From a virus: a stretch of 36,442 bases of DNA. The stretch lies in the IMG/VR virus record IMGVR_UViG_3300028563_000048, positions 1-36,442 of that record; one strand, written 5' to 3'. Position numbers and translations under genes: made by a program. The notes under the pieces are model-generated. The model was not told the DNA's origin. It saw only the letters and a program-made list of their open reading frames with translations, and did no database searches. This document shows positions 16,691-25,028 of this stretch, piece after piece. Each line of letters begins with the position of its first letter. The stretch's first letter is position 1.

Positions 16691-16902
16691 CCCTGCCCGC
16701 CACGAAACAATTTCAACAATCGGGCAAGAGGCTCCCAGGTTGTAAGGGCAAGTGCTGGAAGGCCGATTAGCCACCCGACCCACCATACAACTTGGTTCTT
16801 GAGCCATTGGGATCTGTCGTAGGACCGCACCATTTCGTGCAGGATGGTCAATTCTCGCTGGCTCCATGGGTCTGCGTCCCCCTTACCCTCTGGTTTTTCC
16901 AT
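16687..16902 (-). CDS. small membrane protein, 71 aa
   Basis: The N-terminal half is hydrophilic (PEGKGDADPWSQRELTILHE) and a transmembrane segment follows (QVVWWVGWLIGLPALALTTW). It lies in the leftward lysis region next to the holin candidate and endolysin. It could be an accessory holin or spanin-like membrane protein; no lipobox is present. The next gene starts in its stop (ATGA). Confidence 0.5.
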   Translation of the reverse strand: MEKPEGKGDADPWSQRELTILHEMVRSYDRSQWLKNQVVWWVGWLIGLPALALTTWEPLARLLKLFRGGQG

Positions 16903-16929
16903 ATCTTGCGTTACCGTGGATCATGGGCT

Positions 16930-17238
16930 CTAGTCGGGCTCGCCGTCTTCCTTGGGCGGAAGCGGGGCCTGAATCTGGGCTTCCAGGGCGGCGATCTTCG
17001 CATCCAGAGCGGCCATATCAGCCTCGGAGGGCACCCCAGGCTTCGTAAACGTGTCGCTGATGGCCTGGATATAGGGCTCGATGTTTTTACCCGCTGTATA
17101 AGCGGCGTGGACCGTTCCAATCACGCCTGAGAGGGTGCTGACATACGGCACCAAGTTGACCCCAGGGGTATCCGCAATGGACTTCACCACGCCCATGGCG
17201 GTGTCGATGGCGTCGAGAATCTCTGTAATGGTGGCCAT
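16930..17238 (-). CDS. hypothetical protein of the lysis region, 102 aa
   Basis: The sequence begins MATITEILDAIDTAMGVVKS and continues with TLSGVIGTVHAAYTAGKNIE, then an acidic coil (MAALDAKIAALEAQIQA). It is probably helical with a hydrophobic middle. I know similar small proteins near phage lysis genes, without a defined role. A possible membrane association is suggested by the hydrophobic YVSTLSGVIGTVHAAYTAG stretch. Confidence 0.55.
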   Translation of the reverse strand: MATITEILDAIDTAMGVVKSIADTPGVNLVPYVSTLSGVIGTVHAAYTAGKNIEPYIQAISDTFTKPGVPSEADMAALDAKIAALEAQIQAPLPPKEDGEPD

Positions 17239-17247
17239 GGTAGCTCC

Positions 17248-17667
17248 TTAGCTCTTTGCCGGAATGGCGTTCTTGAAGTTGGTGACTGCGGCCCAGGCGG
17301 CTGCAATAGCCGTAGAGGCATCCAGGGTCGGATAGTTCTGGACGAAGGCCGTCGCGCTATCGATGGTCGAGCGGGCTTTAACCTGAGCTACTTGGATCGC
17401 GCGGAGCCATGAACGGCGATTCTGGCAGATTGGCTTGGCTACAGGGTCTGCAAGGATAGCTGCGTATGGCTTGCTCCAGCAGAACACGCGCCAGTCTTCG
17501 GCAGCCTGGAGGCTTGCCGCATAGACGTTCTTGACTCGGTAGATATCAACCGCGTTGACCGGATTCGTAATGGTCGTGGTGGCGGTCGAAATCAGGTCTC
17601 CGAGCTTTGTCCCAGCGCAGCCCGAAAGGACGAAGGCCAGAGCGATAATGGGCAGGATCTTCTTCAT
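17248..17667 (-). CDS. lipoprotein, 139 aa, lysis region
   Basis: A lipoprotein signal is clear: MKKILPIIALAFVLSGCAGT with lipobox LSGC (Cys17). The mature protein is mainly helical (VYAASLQAAEDWRVFCWSKP and later TAIAAAWAAVTNFKNAIPAK) with two further cysteines. Outer-membrane lipoproteins next to holin and endolysin are often o-spanins, but this one is longer than usual and no i-spanin partner with a coiled coil is obvious. Cautious call: lysis-associated lipoprotein. Confidence 0.6.
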   Translation of the reverse strand: MKKILPIIALAFVLSGCAGTKLGDLISTATTTITNPVNAVDIYRVKNVYAASLQAAEDWRVFCWSKPYAAILADPVAKPICQNRRSWLRAIQVAQVKARSTIDSATAFVQNYPTLDASTAIAAAWAAVTNFKNAIPAKS

Positions 17668-17675
17668 TGTATCTC

Positions 17676-18035
17676 CTATAGGGCAGCCGCAGCGATCTCT
17701 TGTACGGCACGCTTGTCTTGTGGAAGTGGTTGAATCTTGGCGTTGGTGGAATCTACAGCAAGCGCTGCTAGTTCAGGGGTGGCGTTCTTGTTGATGGTAA
17801 TCGAGGCAACTCCAGGCATGGCCTGGACAGCCTGGACTTGGCTGCCTTGTCCGGAGATGAAGGACAGGAAGATACCAAGGCCACCGCTTACAAAGCCGGA
17901 AACGGTTACGATTTCCTTGACGATGAGTGGGGCCATCGATCCGAATGGGGCAAAGATATCAGTCAACTGGGTCCCGGCCCCCGCCAGGAATCCAAGCATT
18001 GCAATCGAAAGGGATATTTTCTGTACCTGTGTCAT
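17676..18035 (-). CDS. holin candidate, 119 aa
   Basis: Two hydrophobic stretches are visible: ISLSIAMLGFLAGAGTQLTD (about 7-26) and VKEIVTVSGFVSGGLGIFLS (about 39-58), followed by a soluble tail (VQAVQAMPGVASITINKNAT). The gene overlaps the endolysin upstream as ATGA, which is the usual holin-endolysin arrangement. Holins form membrane holes that release the endolysin. The hydrophilic C-terminal tail fits a class II-like holin. The call rests on position and membrane topology only. Confidence 0.65.
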   Translation of the reverse strand: MTQVQKISLSIAMLGFLAGAGTQLTDIFAPFGSMAPLIVKEIVTVSGFVSGGLGIFLSFISGQGSQVQAVQAMPGVASITINKNATPELAALAVDSTNAKIQPLPQDKRAVQEIAAAAL

Positions 18036-18562
18036 GCGGCCTCCTGAGGCAACATAGCCATAGCAGATTTCTGGACGTGATCACAGCGATTTAGCCAGCC
18101 TTTTGAGAATTTCGGCTGATGTAGCGAGATATAGAAAGCTCTTTTGGAGTTAGTGTAATTAGTAATCAACTGCTTCGGGTCGGCTTTGCTTGCCGAGAGC
18201 TTAGTAATAGGTCCGATTCTACCGTCGTCTGCTACGCCCAAGGCCCGCTGTAACAATACAGCCGCCCGGTGCGGACCAGCATTTACTGCCATATCAAAGT
18301 AAAGATAATCGACCCCGACCGGGAAGCTGTCGCAGTATGGTTCCCAGTATTCGTCGTGATAGATCGCGGTAATCTCGTCCTGGGAGGCGGCCCATACGTC
18401 CGCTGCGGGCTCTCCCCCATGGCCGTGGAGTTGTCTCCAAGCATCATACTCGCGTTGGGTAATGCCTCTGGAAGTCCGGCCTCCGTGATCCGCTGGATCA
18501 TCGTCGTTTCCCCCCTCGTCCTGGAGGACAAGCTTCAGTGCTGCTGGAAAATTACTGATCAT
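18032..18562 (-). CDS. endolysin, GH108 N-acetylmuramidase
   Basis: The N-terminus has the family signature: ALKLVLQDEGGNDDDPADHG then GRTSRGITQREYDAWRQL, with Glu16 in DEGG as the expected catalytic acid. A C-terminal peptidoglycan-binding part follows (VGVDYLYFDMAVNAGPHRAA, then DGRIGPITKLSASK). GH108 lysozymes cut the glycan backbone from inside the cell. No signal peptide is seen, so a holin is needed, and the candidate lies directly downstream. Length (176 aa) is usual for the family. Confidence 0.9.
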   Translation of the reverse strand: MISNFPAALKLVLQDEGGNDDDPADHGGRTSRGITQREYDAWRQLHGHGGEPAADVWAASQDEITAIYHDEYWEPYCDSFPVGVDYLYFDMAVNAGPHRAAVLLQRALGVADDGRIGPITKLSASKADPKQLITNYTNSKRAFYISLHQPKFSKGWLNRCDHVQKSAMAMLPQEAA

Positions 18563-18565
18563 CGA

Positions 18566-21500
18566 TCACCTATAGTAGAATTGGGATAGAAGTTTGATCT
18601 CGGCGTCGGCCCGAGATTTGCGGCTGGCCTTTGGATAGAACTCCTTGAATTCTTTGGGGTCCATCTGCTTCATCAGGTCGATCTGTTGAGACTCAGGCAG
18701 TCTCTGGAACATATACTCGATGTTCCCTCCGGGTCTCATCTTGACGATGTTCTGGCCCTTGACGCCGAGCTTGGCCATGGTCTGGGCGGACTCAAGCATC
18801 TTCGTCCTGTCGCCCTTCTGCTGGGCCATCAGGTAGGCGTTACGGGCGTCGGCCCGTTCCTTTGAGTTCTCGGACTCGGTGTATGGCTTCGAGCTTGGAG
18901 CCACGTATTTGTTATACAGATACGAGATACGGTTCTGTGTTGCGGACTTCGAAGCATAAGCCGGGGCGGGACCAAAGCCCATGATCGGCATGATCACATC
19001 GGAATCCGTGATCTGCTTAAACACATCCGCTGTGGTGTGAGGCTTTCCCGAAAGCTCCAAAGCCTTCTTCGCGCCCGATATAGACATGGGGTTCAGTTGT
19101 TCGGTCAAAAGGTGCTTGCCGAACTGGTAGACCTGTTTGAACCCCGGAGCATTCTCATCATAGATATTCCGACCGAAGTAGTCCCGGTTCGTCCCCATCT
19201 CAACAAAAGGAGCAAACATCAACTTATGGTAAAGCATCTGGCTAAGCCCACCTATCGTGGACTGCCGCTCTTCGATGTTCTTCTCAGCCATCGGTACTTC
19301 GCGCGTATAAAATGGATTCGAAATCCGACGCGGAGAGCCATCAGGATTAAGGCCCCCAATACGCGGGAAGATATAGTCCATTCCCTCGGGGTTCTCACCG
19401 GTCATGCTCTTGTTGATCAAGGCGTTGATGGTCATCGCCGTGAAGGTATAGACCAGCGCGTTCGTGGCTTTGTTGGTGGTGCTGCGGATCAAAGCCCTCG
19501 TTGGCGTCGGGGCATCGATCATGCGGCGAGCCGCTGGCTCCAGTGCCCCGCCGATAAACTCCCTGGAAAAGCCTAGATTCCAGCCGAGAGACAGGAACGA
19601 TCCAATGGATGCGTCCTTGACGGTTCGGTTCCAGAACAGGCTTCCGTAGAACATCTCACCGAAGCGGTTATCGACCTGTTTGCCGATAGCTCGCATTGCA
19701 ATCATACGGCGTTGAGGATCATTCAATAGGGACGGGTCGCGTCTGAATAGGGTCTCTGCCTCACGCTTGACCGCAGCGACCTTCAGATTCGGAATCCATT
19801 GCTCGAAGATCCAGCCGGTAGCCTTCTCCATGGTTCTACGAACGCCAGGATAGATCGCGCTGAGATACTTTCCATCCTTCAAAGCATTGTGGAAATCTCG
19901 CTTGGCTGCGATCCGCATCTGCTCTGGAAGCTGGGCGCTGATGCCCGCCTCATTCATTAGTTTAACGTCAGCCTTTTGCTGCGGCGTCTGTTTATCAGGG
20001 GTGGTCATCCACGCCTGACGCATCTGCTTGCCCTTGTAGGGAGTGCCAATCGGCAGCGCCAAAGCAGTGTCCATGACCGACTGAGCTACGGCTTCTGGAA
20101 TTGCTACGGCTCTCCGGCCAAGGCTTTGTTGCCCTTTGCCGAAGGTTTCACCAAGGGCGCGGGACACGTTGTTGCTGATGCTGATGTGCGCGACGTGGAT
20201 CGGGTGGAAGAGGCTCAGGCCTAGCTTAATAGGAACCCAGGCATTCTTCAGGGTCATCCACTTGTTGAAGAGCGTCCCTGGTAGAGCCTCGTTCGCCCAC
20301 AGACCCTTGGCGACAACGGCGTTCTCCCACAACGGCTGAACGTCAGGCGCGATCATCCACTTCGAACTATTCGGGGCGATAACCTCTTTCCAGGGATGAG
20401 GATCACCTCGTCCAGGATTGAGGATGTTGTGTGGGGCCATCTCGGTTGGCACGGCAACGCCATTGGCATGGAGTTCACCGAGAAGATCCATCTTGGCCCG
20501 CATGTCAGCGCCTGACACGAGACGCATCGCTACGAGGTCTTCTGGGTTGTGTGACTTAAGCTCTAGGCCGTTCTGGATTCCGTGCTCGATTAGGTCATAG
20601 TATCTGGCTTTCTGGAACCACTTCGGACCTAGAGCTTGAGGCAAGTTCGCGTTCTGGAATACCTTCCGAGCCGCCGCAGGGTCCTTCCAGATGTGCGGGA
20701 AGTAATCGTCGAAGAACGCAGCCTTGGAGCCTGACCGGTTCTCATCCTGGTAAGCCTGCTTCAGCCACTCGCGGTACTTCGTAGCTCTCTCGTTCATCCA
20801 CGGGTAACGAGCAACTAAATCTGGTGGGAGAGCCTGACCCAACTCATAGGCTTCCAGGAAGCGCCGAGTTTCATCGAACGGCACCTTGTTCCACTTGTAG
20901 TAATTCTCTTCGGCCCTGGCGATCACAGCGTCTTTCATCTGCGCCACGCCGGACTTGAACTTGGAGAACAGAGGTTCGGTCTTGAGAGCTTTGTCGCTCA
21001 CCAGTTCAGGCTGGAAGTTCTCCACCCAGGTCTTGCTTAGACCTTTGCGATCCTTGATCGGGTCCTGAGGAAGGCTTGCCTGGAAATCATCGTGGTTGGC
21101 CTGCTGACGAACTTGATCAGCCTGTTTGTTGAAGGCCCACTTGTCCTGAGGTGTAGTGCCAGGAAGAGTTGCCATCTGGTCCAGAGCGTCAGCCTGCGTC
21201 CGCTTCTGATCGGACATCTGCTTAAGCTGGACTTGGGCTGGCGTAGGAGGTGGTTCTGGGACGGGAGGTTTTCCCCTCAGTCCCCCGGATACCAGGGCAT
21301 GGCCGACCGCCGGGACGGTAGTACCTACCGCACCCTCGACGTAGGCATGACCGAGGTCGTCTGTGACAGGCTTGCCCGCGACTACGTTCTTGGTGGCTTG
21401 TTCGCCTACGGCTAGGCCGGGCTGGACACCTAAAGCTTGGAAGGCCAGTTGCTTGACCGGGCCTTGGAAGAATCGGATAGGAAAGGCCGCCCAGGACGCA

Positions 21501-22072
21501 CCAGCAAAGGCACCGGAGATTTCGGCTTGGTGGAGGGCACTATCCCATGCCTTTTGAGGATCGTTGGGATTCTTCTTCAGTTCCTCGGCAAAGACCGGGC
21601 CTATGGTTTGGACAGCCGCTCCTGCCGCAGAGCCAATAACACCGCCGCCGATACCCCCTGCCACGGTTCCAGCGGGTCCAGCGGCTAGGGTACCCGCAGC
21701 GCTGCCGCCCATACCACCGAGGACACCGGCTGCCAGGGTAGGGGATGCCGCGCCCATCCGATAGCCGACCTTTGGGAGACCCCTATTGATAGGCTCAGCC
21801 AAGTCCTTCCATTCGAAGGGAGCCGCTGCTGGGCTCGTTTCTTTGATGGGTTCGGGGGCTACAGAGCTAAAGGCTGTTACAGTCTGCCCAAGGCCAGCTA
21901 TGGCCGATTTAACACCCTGGCTTGTGGCTTCCATAATCCCTGGCATGGGGAGGGTAGGAGAAGCCTCGGACTCCCAGCCCTTTGCAGGGGCTTTAGGGGC
22001 CTCAGGCGCAGCAGATTCCCAGCCGCCTGTAGCGGGCGCTTGGGCCATCGCTTCCTGAGACTCCCAGGCCAT
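18566..22072 (-). CDS. large DNA-ejection protein, 1168 aa
   Basis: The N-terminal 120 residues are repetitive (WESQEAMAQAPATGGWESAA) and followed by a Gly/Ala-rich hydrophobic region (AGVLGGMGGSAAGTLAAGPA) that could insert into membrane. The middle has segments typical of large polyvalent-protein associated domains, such as LFNKWMTLKNAWVPIKLGLS and IFEQWIPNLKVAAVKREAET. Proteins of this kind travel in the podovirus virion and are injected with the DNA to form a channel. It is last of three large ejection-type proteins transcribed leftward. Membrane channel function is by analogy to P22 gp16 and T7 gp16. Confidence 0.75.
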   Translation of the reverse strand: MAWESQEAMAQAPATGGWESAAPEAPKAPAKGWESEASPTLPMPGIMEATSQGVKSAIAGLGQTVTAFSSVAPEPIKETSPAAAPFEWKDLAEPINRGLPKVGYRMGAASPTLAAGVLGGMGGSAAGTLAAGPAGTVAGGIGGGVIGSAAGAAVQTIGPVFAEELKKNPNDPQKAWDSALHQAEISGAFAGASWAAFPIRFFQGPVKQLAFQALGVQPGLAVGEQATKNVVAGKPVTDDLGHAYVEGAVGTTVPAVGHALVSGGLRGKPPVPEPPPTPAQVQLKQMSDQKRTQADALDQMATLPGTTPQDKWAFNKQADQVRQQANHDDFQASLPQDPIKDRKGLSKTWVENFQPELVSDKALKTEPLFSKFKSGVAQMKDAVIARAEENYYKWNKVPFDETRRFLEAYELGQALPPDLVARYPWMNERATKYREWLKQAYQDENRSGSKAAFFDDYFPHIWKDPAAARKVFQNANLPQALGPKWFQKARYYDLIEHGIQNGLELKSHNPEDLVAMRLVSGADMRAKMDLLGELHANGVAVPTEMAPHNILNPGRGDPHPWKEVIAPNSSKWMIAPDVQPLWENAVVAKGLWANEALPGTLFNKWMTLKNAWVPIKLGLSLFHPIHVAHISISNNVSRALGETFGKGQQSLGRRAVAIPEAVAQSVMDTALALPIGTPYKGKQMRQAWMTTPDKQTPQQKADVKLMNEAGISAQLPEQMRIAAKRDFHNALKDGKYLSAIYPGVRRTMEKATGWIFEQWIPNLKVAAVKREAETLFRRDPSLLNDPQRRMIAMRAIGKQVDNRFGEMFYGSLFWNRTVKDASIGSFLSLGWNLGFSREFIGGALEPAARRMIDAPTPTRALIRSTTNKATNALVYTFTAMTINALINKSMTGENPEGMDYIFPRIGGLNPDGSPRRISNPFYTREVPMAEKNIEERQSTIGGLSQMLYHKLMFAPFVEMGTNRDYFGRNIYDENAPGFKQVYQFGKHLLTEQLNPMSISGAKKALELSGKPHTTADVFKQITDSDVIMPIMGFGPAPAYASKSATQNRISYLYNKYVAPSSKPYTESENSKERADARNAYLMAQQKGDRTKMLESAQTMAKLGVKGQNIVKMRPGGNIEYMFQRLPESQQIDLMKQMDPKEFKEFYPKASRKSRADAEIKLLSQFYYR

Positions 22073-22075
22073 TCA

Positions 22076-24511
22076 CTATCTCCAGCGATCAGGCTTGCCT
22101 GTCGCGGGATTGATATACCACGTTCCGCTTACCCTGTTACCGTCGCCTGGGTCTGGGATGGCTGAATCTGCGGTGGCCCCAGGTTGTGCTCCGGTCGTGG
22201 TCTGGATTTGCTTCTTAACGGCTTCACGAGCCTCATCAATGCTCTGGTACTTTCCAGGCTCATTGACGAACCGGTTCTTGGCCGCCGCTTCAATCTGAGC
22301 TTCGGTCATAGGGACACCTGCTCCACGAGGCAGGAGCCTTACCCCACCATCGACCGGCTGACGGGTCGTAGAATCGATTAGGACCCCACGCTTAGCGTCA
22401 TAGTTTCCGACCTTGATATTGCCCGTTGCTGGGTCGGTATAGTTGATTGGCTGGAAACGCCCTTGGGCCAAAGCCGCCGCTTGGTGGCCTTCAATGGCCA
22501 GTTCGTGTGGGGTCTTGCGGGTGTACTTGAGCAGTTCAGACTTGGCGTGGCGGTAAAGCTCCTGCGCCTTCTGGTTGATCTGCTGTTCGGTGCGGAGTTC
22601 GGAGCGCTGCTTATCCAGGTGGGTAGCGCCTGCCTCAACGCCTTCAGCTAGCCCAGCCGCGCCGCTCTTGGTGCTCTGTGCCATCTTGGCCCCAGCCTGA
22701 ACTAAAGCCATCCAAGGGGACCGGGTAGCCGTCTGTCCCCAGTCACGATCCAGTGAGTCCGGATAGGGCTGCTGGCTCTTCGGCATCTCGAAATCGCTGA
22801 TCTTCATATCGGAATTGATGCCGCTGTGGCGCGGCCCGTATCCAGCGATACGTTCAGTTGGCGCTTTTGGCGCAACAGGCGCTGGAGCGGGTGGCGCTGC
22901 GGCGTCCGGTAGAGGACGTGCGTAAGCTCCAGGGGCCGGTAGTCTCCCGGCGTTGGCTGGGACTTCCCATGGATTAGGCTTCGGTGCCTGAGGCGGCATA
23001 TCAGCGGCGGCGGCTGGCGTTGCCATGCTGGGAGCAGCACCTTCGGATTGGCCCAGGTTCGGAAGCCCTAGCCACTTGCCAACACGGCCAGCGGGATCAG
23101 ACCTCGGGGCCTCAGGAGGGCTATCTGGATACATGGAGACATTGCCCTGGGCGTCGGCCATGCCGCGATTGAATGGATACATACCAAGGTTTGGTGGAGT
23201 GCCCTCGATAGGACGATTCATCTTGTCATCGATGAAGTTGTAGTCTTCGGGGGAGACTTCCTCGACCTCGCCACCCCCAGCCTTGTAAATCTTCTTGAAT
23301 TGGGCGTAGCGCTTGGCCGAGTCCCACGGATTGATAGGGCCGCCACGGGCTAGGAACATGGGCACGATCTGCGCTGCCATCTTCGCAACATCGCCTAGGC
23401 CGCCGGAACTGCCGCTTCCGCTATCAGTCTTGGCTGGGGCTAGATTGAGGTTGTTGTGGGCCTGTCCTTGGCCTGAGGTATTTGGGAGGTCCATATGAGG
23501 AATGACCCCCATATCCTCGTTGACTTCGCCGCCCTCGGCATAGCCCGGCATTACGCCGCCGCCATTGATGCTTGGGACGTATCCGTTGTTGACGTTGTAG
23601 GAGCTAAAAGGATTGCCGGAGGATGCTCCTGCACCAGTTGGGGCACCAAACCCTCCGGATGCTCCGTAGGCCCCAAGCCCAGCCATACCGAGCCCAGCGA
23701 TCTGGTTGAACCAGCTTGGCTGGGCCTGCTGCGTGGTCTGCGTACCTTGGCCTGAAGTAGTGCCGCCGAAAGCCCCGGAAAGCCCACCGGTAATACCCGC
23801 AAGGAACTGAGCCTGTTGATAGGGATAGGCGATCTGGGCAAGTGTCTGCTCATAGGGGCTCATCAGTTGAGCCTGAGTTTGGGCTTGCTGCTGATTGCCT
23901 GCTCCAGCCAAAGCACCTGTGGCCTGGAGTTGACCGGTCTGGTTTCCGAGACCGAGATTCAGCCAGCCCTGGGCTGAGTTCTGAGCCTGCACCTTGGACT
24001 GTTGGGCTGCATTGAGGGCCTGCCCATAGAATCCTGCCTGGGCTTGCCCCAAGGAATCGGCCTGGGTCTTGTCCAAGTTCTGGCTGGTCAGGGCGAGCCT
24101 GTCCGCGCCGACACCACCGGCTGCCTGGGTAGCGCTACCCATAGTTTGAACGCGCTGTGGATCGAAGACGTATTTCTTGAGGTCATCCAGCGTTTGGCTG
24201 GCATACGGATTCATATTCTGGTTGATATCGGCCTGGGTAATAGGCGCGGCAGCGGTCGCCTCAGAGGCGCTCGCATTATTTACGAATGGATTCAGACCGC
24301 CTTGAAGGCCCTGGATTTGGCTAAAGGACTGCTGCTGGAAAGGATTAAATGGAGCGACAGGGGCTGCCGGGGTCTGGAATGGCTGTGAGGCTGCGCCCTC
24401 GGCCATCCCAATGGCCTGCGTACCAGCCCCAGCGATGACCGGGTTGGCCGAATAGGTCTGAGTCTGACTGGTGTTAGTTGTTTGCTTGCCAGCAGCGCAA
24501 AACGAACCCAT
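22076..24511 (-). CDS. ejection or internal virion protein, 811 aa
   Basis: The sequence is rich in Gln, Ala and Gly (AGTQAIGMAEGAASQPFQTP, SQTLDDLKKYVFDPQRVQTM, AGFYGQALNAAQQSKVQAQN). After a Gly-rich hinge it becomes Pro-rich (PPQAPKPNPWEVPANAGRLP) and ends with ATGNIKVGNYDAKRGV and RVSGTWYINPATGKPDRW. This composition is common to internal head proteins that are ejected with DNA, such as P22 gp7/gp20. It lies between the GNAT protein and the large ejection protein in the virion block. The final 60 residues look like a small beta-rich domain. Confidence 0.7.
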   Translation of the reverse strand: MGSFCAAGKQTTNTSQTQTYSANPVIAGAGTQAIGMAEGAASQPFQTPAAPVAPFNPFQQQSFSQIQGLQGGLNPFVNNASASEATAAAPITQADINQNMNPYASQTLDDLKKYVFDPQRVQTMGSATQAAGGVGADRLALTSQNLDKTQADSLGQAQAGFYGQALNAAQQSKVQAQNSAQGWLNLGLGNQTGQLQATGALAGAGNQQQAQTQAQLMSPYEQTLAQIAYPYQQAQFLAGITGGLSGAFGGTTSGQGTQTTQQAQPSWFNQIAGLGMAGLGAYGASGGFGAPTGAGASSGNPFSSYNVNNGYVPSINGGGVMPGYAEGGEVNEDMGVIPHMDLPNTSGQGQAHNNLNLAPAKTDSGSGSSGGLGDVAKMAAQIVPMFLARGGPINPWDSAKRYAQFKKIYKAGGGEVEEVSPEDYNFIDDKMNRPIEGTPPNLGMYPFNRGMADAQGNVSMYPDSPPEAPRSDPAGRVGKWLGLPNLGQSEGAAPSMATPAAAADMPPQAPKPNPWEVPANAGRLPAPGAYARPLPDAAAPPAPAPVAPKAPTERIAGYGPRHSGINSDMKISDFEMPKSQQPYPDSLDRDWGQTATRSPWMALVQAGAKMAQSTKSGAAGLAEGVEAGATHLDKQRSELRTEQQINQKAQELYRHAKSELLKYTRKTPHELAIEGHQAAALAQGRFQPINYTDPATGNIKVGNYDAKRGVLIDSTTRQPVDGGVRLLPRGAGVPMTEAQIEAAAKNRFVNEPGKYQSIDEAREAVKKQIQTTTGAQPGATADSAIPDPGDGNRVSGTWYINPATGKPDRWR

Positions 24512-24520
24512 TTCCTACCC

Positions 24521-25027
24521 CTAATGAGCCGTCTGTGACAGGCTGGAACCCATAGTCAGCGGTTGATAGAGAAACAATTCGCCCACCTTCGGTGACATAC
24601 GGCGGAACAATCTGCACTTGGCTTCAGTTCTATGATTGGCCACCACCCCGGACATTAGGGGCAGGCCAATAATATCAGACTGGGCCTTCATCCATTTGAT
24701 CAGCGTCTTGGCGTGGTCCGTGGTCCGGTACTCATGGTCCACAAACACCAGGAAGTCTGCCAAGTGCTTTTCGTGAGTATACCATAAATCCGAGATACAT
24801 AGACCGCAGAGGCCCTCGATTGCGCCTTCCTTGCCGATGACCCCGATAATACCCCGAAGGCCAGGATCATCCTCTGGAATGGCTTCAGGCATCAGGAATC
24901 TGGACAGCATCCAATGGATCTTGTCCGGAGCCATGGTGAACAGCCCGTTCTCCTGGTGGGATTGCAGGAACATCCGAAGACACTCCTGGTAATCCCTCAT
25001 CGTGGCGGCGCGTACAATAGATTCCAT
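24521..25027 (-). CDS. GNAT-like acetyltransferase, 168 aa
   Basis: It begins MESIVRAATMRDYQECLRMF and contains LRGIIGVIGKEGAIEGLCGL (strands beta-3/4), then HLADFLVFVDHEYRTTDHAK with the approximate acetyl-CoA-binding step (HEYRTTDHAKTLIKWM). A GNAT-like protein of this shape is found between ejection proteins in many alphaproteobacterial phages. It may modify a virion or host protein; no substrate is known. The Q/RxxGxG motif is weak, so activity is uncertain. Confidence 0.65.
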   Translation of the reverse strand: MESIVRAATMRDYQECLRMFLQSHQENGLFTMAPDKIHWMLSRFLMPEAIPEDDPGLRGIIGVIGKEGAIEGLCGLCISDLWYTHEKHLADFLVFVDHEYRTTDHAKTLIKWMKAQSDIIGLPLMSGVVANHRTEAKCRLFRRMSPKVGELFLYQPLTMGSSLSQTAH

Positions 25028-25028
25028 A

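Noticed and set aside
19037-19576. 179-aa plus-strand ORF opposite the 1168-aa ejection protein
   Set aside because: It is a shadow of a long coding strand with biased composition; no domain and a weak start.
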